Shown here in pieces: positions 20,084-32,545 of a stretch of DNA of 64,000 nucleotides (its first letter is position 1; each line of letters begins with the position of its first letter). Origin of the DNA: Acorus gramineus (taxonomy: Eukaryota; Streptophyta; Magnoliopsida; Acorales; Acoraceae); NCBI GenBank assembly GCA_030737835.1, contig JAUJYN010000036.1, positions 496,001 through 560,000 on the forward strand. Reading direction: 5' to 3'. The notes under the pieces were generated by a model. That model ran no database searches, was not told where the DNA came from, and was given only the letters and a program-made list of their open reading frames with translations. The position numbers and the translations under genes were made by a program.

Positions 20084-23000
20084 CTCTTGGGACTTTTGGA
20101 AGAGACTTAGACTGCTCTACACCCTTGGTCCACCGGTAGCCCTTTCCCCGGGTAGTCACTACCTGGTATACTCCCACGATCAATACGCTTCCGAACGCCT
20201 TGGTGGTACCTACTGATGGGAGCCCTCTATCGGGACAGCTTTTCCAACGCCGGGAAGTTCCTACATCGGATCCAACGAAGGGAGAACGATTCCACGCTCG
20301 CAATATCATTCGTTAACCCTCCCGGGTAGCCTCTACCTGGTACACTCCCACGATCAATACGCTCCCGAATGCATCGGTGGTACCTACGGATGGGAGCCCT
20401 CTGTCAGGACAGCTACAACCCGGCCCTCTTCAACACGGACGACATTGGGAGTAAACATTCCATGTTCACAAAGCGAACCCAATGGAAAAACAACTACTCT
20501 CGATAATCACTTGTCGAGATATCGAATACTACTGTACTCCCACACCGTTGCGTCGCTCGGACATAGGGGGGGGTGTCATGCCCCAACTACCGGCTTAACA
20601 ATCCGATAAGATAATGAATTCTCCTGAATTCCAAACGAGTGCATCGCTCGGATGCACGGGGCGATTACATCGCTAGCGCTCTAACTAATAAGGTACAACC
20701 CGACAACGGGTCATACCCACGCCTATCCCAGATAGGCCTATCAGTTTTTTAACATGCGCATATAAATATATCCAGGAGAATTTTATATCTAGCTATGTGC
20801 ATGAACCATATGCACAATCATCTAATAATTATAGGGACACTCCCTAACATGGATTTACATCATAATAAATCATACAACATGCATACATGGTCATTAATCA
20901 CATAAGCACACAAGGCCTAACTTAAACATGCGTTGGATATCACTAACTTAAAAGAAAGGGTCAAGCGCGATCTCGCGCACTAACAGGTGCATGCCAATAT
21001 TCTAAACGAACCTGAATCAAGTAGGAAATCGCATCACTTACTCAGTTCGTTCAGAGGGAGAGGGCGGGAGAGATCATCATCTCATGAAGCTGGTCATAAC
21101 TTTGCCCCATTAGCATGGGCGCAACAACTACACCACGCCCTCGAGTCTTATCGCAAGGGAATATTAGGCAGGTGCCCGTTATTAACCCAGACTTATTCAT
21201 GCTGGATATTCCAATTAATATGGTGAGAGAATTATTACAATACTACCCAAGGCATGCCATATTCTATACATCCATGCACATTACCAAAAAAACATGCCCA
21301 TACTAGAGAGGCTCAAGCAACACAATCATTCATACATGAATACAATACATGTATATAAGCCTAACATGTAAGATATCAACATATTATAGCTTAAGCATGG
21401 CCATACTACTTATCTACACAAGTAGTATAGCTAGGGGGCCCCATCGATGCGCGACGCATGACTACGCGCGTTGCGCGCATCTCTGGCGGGGGGGGGGGGG
21501 GGGGATTGGATCAAACCACTCACCATTACCCGAGAAATCGCGCATCCCATCCGACGAGATCTGCAAGGTAAGGGCATCAAATTTGGTGAGTAACATCACA
21601 ATTTACCACTTAGAAATCACTAGAAATACAAAAGACTTAGACATGCACGCATACGGGCTCGCACGCATGCGAGCACGCGCATACGCATGCATGCCCGAGT
21701 GCCCCAGCACCTACCCGAGACCCTGGGCAGCCTGTAACGCCCCCGGATCCACGGCCCCGTTTTGAAGCGTGAAATCCGGTTGCGTTAACTAAATTCCTCG
21801 AATCTCAGAGTTCTATATATATATATATATATATATATTTCATCTAGAGAACATACGAATACATCACCATAATTATACATATATTGTCAACGCTAAAATC
21901 CAACACAAATTTGATATACATCGAAAACAACTAAATTTATATGTCCACACTATCATACATACGAGTCCTCTACATGCCAAAGAAATGACCAACACCTTTT
22001 ACATAAGTCTAGTGCTCCGAAAATAAAATACGAGCTTCAAACTCCAACGCCTTAACGAGATCGACAACCACCAACAGCTAATCTGAAAGGTTGGGAAGAG
22101 AGAGGGATGAGCTACCACACGCTCAGTGAATGGACACAAGTGTCCCAATAATATATTATACTTCAAAATAATCAGTTAAAAAGTGTCTATGTGGAACAAT
22201 TGTTGTAATATAAAGCAAAGCTTATAATAAAGAAGCCATTTAAAACATTCAAGGATATAATAACATTTCTCTTTCGAATAAAATGTGATGTCATAAAAAT
22301 CTTCTCATGATTTCCAACTACATGATGTATATGAATGCAACGGACACGCATGCCCGCTTTCCACGACACCTAGCCGCAGAGATTTCACTTTGGAAATCGG
22401 GCCACGTAGACATAGCCACCTAGACTTGGGTCAAATTTAGACCGCAGCCACCTAGACTGAGCCACCTAGACGATTTGATGCATGCACAATCAAAACTACT
22501 TCTTTCAAGTATACAGCATGCGATAATTTTCATAAATCCCATAATTTCCAATGCATACAATATATCCAAAATATCAACCTATATGATGATAACATGCTCA
22601 TATGATTCATACAAGATAGATTTCATAATCATAAAATAACATGATGCTTTTCAAATAATATAGAGACATCCACTCACCTCCAGTCCACGCAATACAAACC
22701 AATGCACGTGCATGAACGCTATACACTCGCACGTGGATAACCTAGCATAACAATTATGCAATCAATAAATAAGAAAATCATTCAATCATGACAAATAAAT
22801 TGACAAACAACTTACAACAACACTCAGCCCAATAATCCCAAGAGCCCGTACCAAATAGACCTACAATCCATAACTCACTTTGAAGGCCTAACGAAAATCC
22901 CAACTCCAAATAAATATTAAAATGTTCATATCTCACAATGATCCGATAATCAATATCCATTTATTTCATAAGGCCCACATAATCGATCAATCATCGAATA

Positions 23001-24307
23001 AAATATTTAGACAAATAATCCACTACAACTCCAATGATTCAAATAAATCAATCCAATCAATTTACATCCAAATAACAAAAATATCCAATTAATATTCATT
23101 GATCCCACTAAACCAAATTAATTGATTTAAGATCCAAATTGAGTCACCAAGATCAATAAAATCATCAAAACCCACAAATCAAATTATACTCATTAAACAT
23201 CCATTTGGGATCCCTTTAATATCTAAAATTCATCAAACTTGATCATGAAGCTAAATATTTGAATTATAAGAAACTGCACAGAAATCTTTGAAAATCATAA
23301 CTTTCTACCCGTAACTCCAAATCAGACGATTCAAGATTCGTTGGAAAGATCTTTTCGAAACCTATTTCTGTTTGTGAAATACAATTTTCCCAGAAACGAC
23401 TCTATCATAGTCAAAACACGATTTAATAATCAGGTATTCAATCCACCCGAAAATAACCCTTAAATCCCAAAACCAATAAATCTAGTTTGATCTTAAGAAA
23501 TCCTTCAAGATCCATTGAAATCTAATAAAAACATCATCTATTTAAAATCAATCAAACCCTAACCCTAATCCATCAACATTCTTTCCCAAATAATAGATTG
23601 ACACAATCATCTCCTAACCAAACTAAATTGAAACACTAAACAATAAAAATCAAAAGAGAAAGATTTATCACCTTGTAGTGCTCGACGGGTAGAGTTAGGT
23701 CATCACCACCTTTCTTGTCCCATGAGAATTCTGATGTAAACCATAACCCAAAACGTGTTTTTTACCAAATTACAAAACGACCCCTCAAGTATTACGGGTT
23801 TACAACTAGGTCCTTATCCGATTTACAGACAGATCCCTATCCGATTTACAAACGGATCCCTGAAGCCTATTAAAAGATATTCTGGATTCGCAACTAGATC
23901 CCTGGGCCCAATAACTTAACACAAAATCCTAAAAACCTAATTTCCTAAACTCCGAATTTCACCAAATTTCAACCAAAATATCTTGAGACTATAAAGATCT
24001 CTGGAAAAATATAAATAAATATTTCAAAATGAATTTATAATTATCATAATTATAAATAAAATTGGACCCATTTGGGCCCACCGCCAAACCTAAAAATAAA
24101 ATAATTAAATTTCAATTAAAATTTCCATTAAATATATAAGGCTAAAAATACAGAGACGTTACACAGCCCCACGCATGCTCCAGCACGCGCACGCATGCGC
24201 ACGCACGCACGCACTAGCACCCAGACACGCTGAGACACGCGCCCCCGCTCCACATGCACCCGCGCGCACGCGTACGCGCACGCCTGCACGCCCGCCTGCG
24301 CCTACCA
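20084..24307 (-). repeat. Truncated 5' LTR of R1, interrupted by S4
   Basis: Native parts are 20084-21732 and 24169-24307. On the minus strand this is the S1-type LTR mid region plus part of the CG-rich segment; the tail, PBS and head are missing. It includes a 17-base poly-G run (21488-21504) and the exon-like AGATCTCGTCGGATGGG (about 21551). It ends at about 24307, next to an LTR in the opposite direction. Confidence 0.75.
21733..24163 (-). mobile_element. Solo LTR S4 of an unrelated Ty3/gypsy-like family
   Basis: The ends are TGTAACGCCCCCGG (21733) and GACGTTACA (24163), with a perfect target duplication CAGCC (21728-21732, 24164-24168); 2,431 bp. By analogy with ends of the form GGGGGCGTTACA it is read on the minus strand. 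It is AT-rich, unlike its neighbours, has a (TA)n run at about 21814-21838, and shares no visible sequence with the other LTRs apart from a CTGAGCGTGTGG motif. There is no coding content. Confidence 0.9.
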
Positions 24308-26331
24308 GTGCCCCTCTAAAATATTTTTGGTAATGTGTATTGATGTATAGAATATGGCATGCCTTAGGTAGTATTGTAATACTACTCCCACCATATTAAT
24401 TGGAATATCCAATATGATTAAGTCTGGGTTAATAACAGGCACCTGCCTAATATTCCCTTGCGATAAGACTCGAGGGCATGGTGTAGTTGTTGCGCCCATG
24501 CTAATGGGGCAAAGCTATGACCAGCTTCATGAGATGATGATCTCTCTCGCCCTCTCCCTCTGAACGAACGGAGTAAGTAGATGCGATTTCCTACTCGACT
24601 CAGATTCGTTTGTAATATTGGCATGCACCTGTTAGTGAGCGAGATCGCGCTTGACACTTTCTTTTAAGTTGGTGATATCCAACGCATGTTAGAGTATATA
24701 TTGTATGTTTATACGATTAGTGCCCTCATATGTATGTGTAGTTAGGCCTTGCCTTGTATGTATGTTGCATGATGTGTTGTTTATGCCATATACTCATGTT
24801 AGGGAGAACCCCTATAGTTAAGTATAGGTTATTGTGCATGTGGATCAAGTTCATTCAGTGATAGAATTCTCCTGTAATAATTATGCGCATGTTAAAACTG
24901 ATTAGGCCTATCTGGAATAGGCGTGGGTATGACCCGTTGTCGGGTTGTACCTTATTAGTTAGAGCGCTAGCGATGTAATCACCCCCGTGCATCCGAGCGA
25001 TGCACTCGTTTGGAATTCAGAAGAATTCATTATCTTATCGGTTTGTTAAGCCAGTAGTTGTGGCATTAAGCTAGGCCTACCCGTGCTAGGCGTGTATATG
25101 AACCGCCTGTTGGGTTATGTGCCTTGGGATTATTTCTGTGTGAGAGCAGAGGCAACCCCCCCCCCCTTTTTGTGTCCGAGCGACGCAACCGTGTGGGAGT
25201 AAAATAGTGTTCGATATCATCGATATGTGATTATCGAGAGTAGATGTTTTTCCATTGGGTTCGCTTTGCGAACATGGAATGTTTACTCCCAATATCGTCC
25301 GAGTTGAAGAGGCCCGGGTTGTAGCTGTCCTGACAGAGGGCTTCCATCTGTGGGTACAACCGATGTAGGAACTTCCCGGCATTGGAAAAGCTGTCCTGAC
25401 AGAGGGCTCCCATCCGTAGGTACCACCGAGGCGTTCGGAAGCATACTGATCGTGGGAGTATACCAGGTAGTGACTACCCGGGGAAAGGGCTACCGGTGGA
25501 CCAAGGGTGTAGAGCAGTCTAAGTCTCTTTCAAAAGTCCCAAGAGTCTCCCTCCGGGAGTGAGGGTGAGGATGAGGTGAAGACACATCGCCTCGTGACCC
25601 ATTCGTTGTTCGTCCGTTCCCATAGTTGTTGGGTCCGGTCTCGTATCGATGTTTAAAGACATCGTTGGGCAGTTATCATGATGTAGATGTTTCAGTAGCG
25701 TTGTGTAGACCAGTAATTCCGGGTCTCGTCGACCAACGGTATGGTCTCTCCCCAAAAGTCCCAAGAGTCTTCCTCCGGGAGTGAGGGTGAGGTTGGTCGC
25801 GCCGTCGCGTGGCTTTGTTATCCATTGGGTTTCTACCCATGTTTTCCTTGAGAGGAAATTGTTTGAGTATTGAACTGTTGTATGGTGATTGGTTTCTAGC
25901 CACTCACTGAGCTTGTAGCTCACCCCTCGCATACTGTTTGTTTTCAGGGGCAGTGTTGGGCGTGGAGTTGGAGCTTCCCTGTGGCGTGGTCTTATGGGCG
26001 TGGAGCGTTCTTCCGATAGGTGGCGAGTGCGAGGCTGTCAGCAGTCCTAGAGTTATTTTGATGTATTGTAAATCGTGCATGTGGCACATGTTGTATTTTA
26101 TTTGGTCTAGACTTGGCTCTCACAGGACATTGATTGTGTATTCGAGTCTGTAATAATGTTTTTGATTTACAAACATTGTTTATATATTATGCTTTTGCTT
26201 TTCAGTTAGTTATCATTACCCTTGCTTTGCCACCTTGTGTGTTGTTGTTGGAGTCTCTATTGACCTCAGGTATTGATAGCTGATATTCCATTATTGCCAT
26301 GTCACGGGGACGGCCGCCCTGGGTCATGACA
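24308..26331 (+). repeat. 5' LTR of E2, first part deleted
   Basis: It begins mid-LTR (TATTTTTGGTAATGTGTATT, as at 34052 in the 3' LTR) and ends GGTCATGACA at 26331. It is closely similar to 34049-36174. The junction at about 24307 abuts the oppositely oriented R1 LTR with no target duplication. It contains a poly-C run (25157-25166) and the G-run motif GGGAGTGAGGGTGAGG (about 25555 and 25780). Confidence 0.8.
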
Positions 26332-26335
26332 AAAG

Positions 26336-26348
26336 TTTGTATCAGAGC
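26336..26348 (+). other. Degenerate primer binding site, E2
   Basis: TTTGTATCAGAGC lies four bases after the LTR end. One base differs from the TTGGTATCAGAGC of E1, E3 and E5, which would weaken tRNA-Met pairing. Confidence 0.8.
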
Positions 26349-26446
26349 CTGGTCCTGTCAGAGCCTAAGTCTAGTCGTATAGATGATGAGTCGTAGGATT
26401 GTCATCCGAGTACTCTTGTTTTAGAAGTTACCTTAGGTTGTTGACA

Positions 26447-26590
26447 TGCCTCCTCGCATCCGTTGAAGTGGACGTGACCCCCTTGGACCCACCCTTAAGT
26501 TGTCGACTGGATCGACTGAATAGGGTCAGTTGTTGGATCCCTTGTGGCGGGATTAAGGCTTGGGTAGGAGATTCCAGCCCAGTAGTATGA
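26447..26590 (+). pseudogene. gag N-terminus remnant (E2)
   Basis: ATG at 26447 encodes MPPRIR and then a stop. The following frame keeps a Gag-like SGRDPLG. Nothing of the Gag body is recognisable. Its position relative to the PBS matches E1, E3 and E5. Confidence 0.65.
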
Positions 26591-27339
26591 TAGTGATGAA
26601 TTGGTCGCAATTAATAAGGTATGGATTGCGTCTCGATAATGGAGCTTCTTTTCCGAGCATCGGTATTGCTGGTAAACATGGAGTTCGCGTGCAGCGCCAG
26701 TTTCAAGTTTTGAGGATGTGGCGTATTGCTCATTAAGAGGTGATGTCTTCTTCCAGCGTTTCTACTCAAGATTAAGGGGCCTTGCGGGGTCATTGTTGAG
26801 ACCCGGGCTAGGGTACTCCGTGTTCCTTGTTTGGTTGTCGGGATATCCTATATCGGGACCTCAGGGTGCCCTCCTAAGGTTTCTTTTCCCAGTCAAGGAA
26901 AACCTTTGAAGCATCTATTGATGATTGAGTTTTCCTCTCACTTGGAAGGTGCTGTAGCGAGTGGTGATGCGTACGATCGGGATTGGGTGCGTCCTATTGC
27001 AGCTTGGTGGGCGATCGCTTGTGGACTGAGTTCCATAGTGGCATCTAGAGTCGCTTCGATATATCATTGTGCGTTGTAGCTGCCCGATTGAGGCCAGAGC
27101 CCTGTGAGGTGCTCCCAGATACTATGCTTGTTGGTGCGCCCATATGGCAGAGATAGTGGGCTTGGGAGGCTACCAGGTAGAGGCCACACCGGGAGATGTC
27201 GAGAGCATGGACACCCTGTGGTGAATCTGTCCATGGAGTGCAGGATGCTGGAGTTCCAATGGTTATAGTTGAGTGACCTATCTCTGGCGGCATGTGAAGC
27301 ACAGTTGTGGATACTGTCGCGTTTTTCCCCACATTGGTC
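26591..27339 (+). other. LTR-derived block and unassigned internal DNA (E2)
   Basis: About 26740-26920 contains the AAGGGGCCTTGCGGGGTCA block shared with LTR interiors, in the same orientation. About 26960-27340 matches the internal DNA of E3 (41700-42010, minus strand), but I cannot assign it to a protein domain. There is no significant ORF. Confidence 0.6.
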
Positions 27340-27660
27340 GCAAATGAGGAGATGCGATGCTAGCGTTCGTGATGGGACTCAACCGCCCTATCTGGGAGCC
27401 AGTCTCTTCTCTTAGATCGATCTTCGCACAAGGGTACGACAAGTTGAAGATCCGGGAGTTGGACATCCCGTAGATGGCCTTTCGTGACCGTTCGGGCACT
27501 ACGAGTTTTAAGTACTGCTGTCGGGGTTGACGAATGCGCCGGATGCCTTCGTGGATCTCAAAAGTTTTATTGGGTCTTCATGGACTACTTTGAGGTAGTC
27601 TTCATTGAGATTGCTAGTGGTGCGATGAAAAGGTGATATGGGTGACCTTGTTTCCCCAGG
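27340..27660 (+). pseudogene. Reverse transcriptase palm remnant (E2)
   Basis: Broken frames resemble RT: an IRELDIP motif, then DRSGTTSF-like sequence, then LTNAPDAFVDL (about 27525-27560). An in-frame stop follows LDIP. Sequence between the YxDD-side motifs and integrase is deleted, so RT and integrase remnants are directly adjacent. The same architecture occurs in R1, E4 and part of E3. Confidence 0.7.
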
Positions 27661-28250
27661 TTGGCATGCCCTCAGGCAAAGTTCGAGAATCATCATCGCG
27701 TTGGAAAGCGTCAGTCCATGGAGATTCCTCAGTGGACGTGGGAGTGGGTTATCAGGAATTGTTTTGGACTCGCTAATGTCACGTTCGGGTCACAACGCCG
27801 TCTAGGTGATCATTGACCGACTGACTAAGTCCACGCTTCCCTCCCTAATCCGACTGATTGAGTCTCTGGACGCCTTGACGTGGGTTTTCACCTTCGCGAT
27901 TGTTCGTCTTCATGGCACTCCGATCGGCGCTATTTTCGGTTGAGACGCGAGGGTTACTTTGAGGTTGTGGCGCAGCCTTGGCAGGCTTTGGCGTGAGCCT
28001 CCATTTAAGTATAGCGTTTCATCGCCGATGGACAGCCAGACAAAGAGGACGATTCAGACCTTGGAGGACATGCTAAGTGCCTGCGTGCTCGATGATGAGG
28101 GCAATTGGGTGAGGCACCACCCATTTGTTGGGGTATGCCTGCAAGACGACTGCCATTCGAGCATCCAGATGGATCTGTGAGAGGCACTCTACAGGCGCAG
28201 TTTTATACCTCCCTTGTGTTGGGACGGTTGTGGAGCGCCAGTTGGAGAGG
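27661..28250 (+). pseudogene. Dead integrase (E2)
   Basis: Fragments match the integrase at 39627-40510: SMEIPQWTWEWVI (about 27715), a block like SGHDAVWVIIDRLTKS (about 27790-27830), LHGTPIGAIFG (about 27910), then SPMDSQTKRTIQTLEDML and CVLDDEGNWVRHH (28022-28120). Catalytic Glu is Lys (SQTKR for GQSER). There are multiple stops and frameshifts. It shares the Glu-to-Lys change with R1. Confidence 0.8.
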
Positions 28251-28389
28251 CCATAAGTTAGTTGTTTGACCTTGCGATGGCCAGGTTGGTTCGTGTGTGC
28301 ATCTGCACCTCCCAGAACCGACAGAAGGGCTACGCAGGTCATCGTCGCCAGGAGCTTACCTTTGGATTTGGCGACCATGTTTCGTGAAG

Positions 28390-28800
28390 GTGTCCCAGTT
28401 TAAGGGCACCCTCTGTTTCGACGTTCGGGGCAAGCTGAGTTGGCTCTTCAATGGGACTGTTTCTCGTCATTGAGTGGGTTGGGGAGGTGGCTTGTCATGT
28501 AGCCTTTCCCCCACAGCTGGCTCATGCCACGACGTCGTCCTTGTCTCATGGCCGAGGCGTTATGTCCAAGATCCTGCTCATGTCACTCCGTTCGACCGCC
28601 TCATCCTTGAGTTGGATTTGTCGTTCGTGGAGCAGTGGATCGAGGTCAAGGACCAGCATGAGAAGTGGCTCAACGCTAGGGCCCGTTCCTTTGATTAGAG
28701 TGTGTCGGTAGCGCCAGTCTGGTGCATGGACCACTTGGGAGCAAAAGGTCTATGCATGATACTTGCTATATTCGGTCTTCCCTTTGGGTTTCCTTAAATT
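28390..28800 (+). pseudogene. Pol C-terminus with chromodomain-like tail (E2)
   Basis: Frames give MGLFLVIEWVGEVACHVAFP (from 28451), PPQLAHATT, and ELDLSFVEQWIEVKDQHEKW. Frame changes occur near 28535, and the final conserved EATWE block is not intact. It ends before TTTCGAGGACTAAATTTCCT and the PPT. Confidence 0.75.
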
Positions 28801-28818
28801 TCGAGGACTAAATTTCCT

Positions 28819-28831
28819 AAGGGGGGGAGAA
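28819..28831 (+). other. Polypurine tract of E2
   Basis: AAGGGGGGGAGAA directly before the 3' LTR start TGTTATGCCTGTG at 28832. Confidence 0.9.
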
Positions 28832-30174
28832 TGTTATGCCTGTGTCATTTGGAGCCATTTCGGTTAAGCCTTGGTCACATCTGGGTCATTCGGGGCCTTT
28901 TCTTTTTTCGATCAAAGTCGCTAAAATTTTGGCTTTTAGCCACCTGCGGGAGTTAGAGTACTCTGATTGGAAATCTAACTGCATATTATGGGTCCTGGTA
29001 CCGTTTAGTACTACCCATAAAAATTTCATCAAAATTCCGATAACGTTTTGGAAAATATGCAGTTCCCAATCGCATCCGGGTTTTGAGAGTTCCTGGTGGG
29101 TCGAATAGTGTGAGATATTTTGGGGATGTGGTGACCCTTGGTAACCTTACCCCCACCTTGCTTAGGGGTGAAGAAACCTTTGGTTATTTGTTATGTGAGT
29201 GGGTGAGCCTAACCCTAACCTCACCCCCCCCCCCTTAAGGTCACCCCTAGGCACTATTTGGGCATGAAAAAGACCTTTTTGCCCTCTCTCTCTCTCCCCC
29301 TCTCTCCCAACTTGTGGAACACTTTTCCTCCCTCTCTTATGGCTCTCTTTCTCCCCAAGTGTTTGGTTTTATGCCAAGGAGAAGAATGTTATGCCTGTGT
29401 CATTTGGAGCCATTTTGGTTATGCCTTGGTCACTTCTGGGTCATTCAGGGCCTTTTTAATTTTTCGATCGGAGCCGCTAAAATTTTGGCTTTTAGCCACC
29501 TGCGGGAGTTAGAGTATTCCGATTGAAAATCTAAACTGCTTACTATGAGTTCTGATGTCATTTTGTGCTACTCATAAAGATTTCATCGAATTCCAGTAAC
29601 GTTTTAGGAAATTATGCAGTTCTGAAACATATCCGGGTTTGGTCATCACTGGATTGTCAAAGAGTGACTTTGACCAAGTCAAAGTAGACTTGGACCAAGT
29701 CAAACAAGACCATTGACTAGGTCAATGGGTTTTATTTTTTTGCTTGGTTGGGTTGACTAAGTCAAGTCTCACCAAACCCCTTTTTCACTAATAAATGGTG
29801 TGTGTGTGTGTGTGTGTGTGAGTGTGTGTGTGATTGGTGTAGGCGTCCCCTTCTCCTCCTCTCCCTCTCACTCTCTCCTTCACTCCCTGGTTTTCTTTGT
29901 TTTTTTTGGGTTAAATAAAAGAAGAACAAGAAGGAGAAGAAGAAACATTAAAAGGAAAAGAGAAAGGTATGTGTGTGCAAGCTTTGGGTGTTGTAGTTGT
30001 TGTTGTTGTTTCTCTTCTCATTAGCTCCTTCTCATGCCTTCCCCCCCCCCCCTGTTTTCAGCCAAGGAAGGCTGGTGGAGTGGCTGATGAGGTGGTGGTA
30101 GTGGTGGTGGTGGTAGAGGTGGTCGTGGGTGTGTCGAGAACCCCGCATCTCCCCATTTCCCTTCCCCTGTTTTG

Positions 30175-30693
30175 GTAAGGCAGCACACTGTCTTTTAAAG
30201 ATCTCAGTGAATCTAGTATTTAGAGGCATATTTTTAGGATTATGGTTTCTTATGATTTGATCATCTATGTGTCTAGATGTTATATATGAAATTTGGGGTC
30301 ATTATGATATCTGTGGTGTAAGTTAGAACTAGTTTTGCATGACCTGTCCAGATTCGCGTAGGAATTGACCTGCTTCGGGAAATGATTTGTTTCGGGCTTG
30401 TAGAGGCAAAATTAGGTTCTAATGTCTTCATGGATTATGATCCCAGAATATCATAGAATGTGCATGATTTATTTCATAATTTGTGGAAGTGTATTGGGTG
30501 CTGTGAAGACCAATTAGTAGGGCTGGTTGCAGCAGGTTTAGCAGTTTTGCTTGGTTGAGTGTCAAGGAGTTGGTTGCATGTGTCTTGGGTGATAATATGG
30601 AAGTATCAGGGGTTAGGGTCTTCATGAAGTAAGCTTATATGTGTGATAGGAGGTTCCATAATTTAATTATGGATCATTGGTTGTGTTTTACAG
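30175..30693 (+). other. Intron-like AT-rich segment of S5
   Basis: It has the same position and flanks as the CG-rich intron-like segments: donor-like TTTGGTAAGG, acceptor-like GTGTTTTACAG, then the exon-like ATCTCGTAGACCGGACGCGC and the second donor-like GGTGAGTGG. Here the interior is ordinary AT-rich DNA with no CG tract. Conserved borders around unrelated interior sequence are what exchange of an intron would give. Confidence 0.55.
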
Positions 30694-32317
30694 ATCTCGT
30701 AGACCGGACGCGCGGCGATCCGGGTATCGGTGAGTGGTTCGATCCAATCCCCCCCCTCTCGGGATGCGCTCGACGCGCGTAGTCGCGCGTCGCGCATCGA
30801 TGGGGCCCCCCTAGCTATACTACTTGTGTAGATAAGTAGTATGGCCATGTTTAAGCTATAATATGTAGATATCTTGCATGCTAGGCTTATATACATGTAT
30901 TGTATTCATGTATGAATGATTGTGTTGCATGAGCCCCTCTAGTATGGGCATGTATTTGTGTAATATGTATGGATGTATAGAATATGGCATGCCTTAGGTA
31001 GTATTGTAATACTACTCCCACCATATTAATTGGGATATCCAGCATGATTAAGTCTGGGTTAATAACGGGCACCTGCCTAATATTCCCTTGCGATAAGACT
31101 CGAGGGCGTGGTGTAGTTGTTGCGCCCATGCTAATGGGGCAAAGCTATGACCAGTTTCATGAGATGATGATCTCTCTCGCCCTCTCCATCTGAACGAACT
31201 GAGTAAGTAGATGCGATTTCCTACTCGACTCAGGTTCGTTTGGAATATTGGCATGCACCTGTTAGTGCGCGAGATCGCGCTTGACCCTTTCTTTTAAGTT
31301 GGCGATATCCAACGCATGTTAGAGTATATTTTGTATGTTTATGTGATTAATGACCATGTATGCATGTTGTATGATTTATTATGATGTAAATCCATGTTAG
31401 GGAGTGTCCCTATAATTATTAGATGATTGTGCATATGATTCATGCACATAGCTAGATATAAAATTCTCTTGGATATATTTATATGCGCATGTTAAAAACT
31501 GATAGGCCTATCTGGGATAGGCGTGGGTATGACCCGTTGTCGGGTTGTACCTTATTAGTTAGAGCGCTAGCGATGTAATCGCCCCGTGCATCCGAGCGAT
31601 GCACTTGTTTGGAATTCAGGAGAACTCATTATCTTATCGAATTGTTAATCCGGTAGTCGGGGCGTGACACCGCCTCCCCCCCCCCACCCTGTGTCCGAGC
31701 GACGCAACCGTGTGGGAGTACAATAGTGTTCGCTATCATCGATATGTGATTATCGAGTGTAGTGTTTTTCCATTGGGTTCGCTTTGCAAACATGGAATGT
31801 TTACTCCCAATGTCATCTGTGTTGAAGAGGCCCGGGTTGTAGCTGTCTTGACAGAGGGCTCCCATCCGTAGGTACCACTGATGCGTTCAGGAGCGTACTG
31901 ATCGTGGGAGTGTACCAGGTAAAGGATACCCGAGAGAGGGCTAACGAATGATATTGCGAGCGTGGAATCATTTTCCACTTCGTTGGATCTGATGTAGGAA
32001 CTTCTCGGGTTGGGAAAAGCTGTCCTGACAGAGGGCTCCCATCTGTAGGTACTACCGATGCATTCGGGAACGTACTGACCATGGGAGTATACCAGGTAGA
32101 GGCTACCCGGGGAAAGGGCTACTGGTGGACCAAGGGTGTAGAGCAGTCTAAGTCTCTTCCAAAAGTCCCAAGAGTCTCCCTCCGGGAGTGAGGGTGAGGA
32201 TGAGGTGAAGACACGTCGCCTCGTGACCCATTCGTTGTTCGTCCGTTCCCATAGTTGTTGGGTCCGGTCTCGTATCGATGTTCAAAGACATCGTTGGGCA
32301 GTTATCTCGATGTAGAT

Positions 32318-32545
32318 GATCCAGTAGTGTTGCGTAGACCAGTAATCCTGGGTCTCCTCGACCAACGGTATGGTCTCTCCCCAAAAGTCCCAAGAGTCTC
32401 CCTCCAGGAGTGAGGGTGAGGGTGAGGTTGGTGATCTAGTAATGTTGTGTGGACCAGTAATCCCGGGTCTCCTCGACCAACGGTATGGTCTCTCCCCAAA
32501 AGTCCCAAGAGTCTTCCTCCGGGAGTGAGGGTGAGGGTGAGGTTG
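32318..32545 (+). repeat. Tandem duplication, 2 x about 114 bp (S5 LTR)
   Basis: The unit begins GATCCAGTAGTGTTG (32318) and GATCTAGTAATGTTG (32432) and includes CTCGACCAACGGTATGGTCT and the GGGAGTGAGGGTGAGGGTGA G-run motif. Other copies such as S1 (about 19228) carry one unit. Confidence 0.85.

Noticed and set aside
20571-20590. LTR-like terminus TGTCATGCCCC inside R1 LTR
   Set aside because: No matching LTR start or target duplication nearby; related LTRs (31660, 50876) carry the same motif internally, so it may be an ancient fossil end but is not supportable as an insertion.
23560-23580. Telomere-like CCCTAACCCTAA
   Set aside because: Only about two units; similar short runs at 29208-29222 are also isolated. 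Not a telomeric array.
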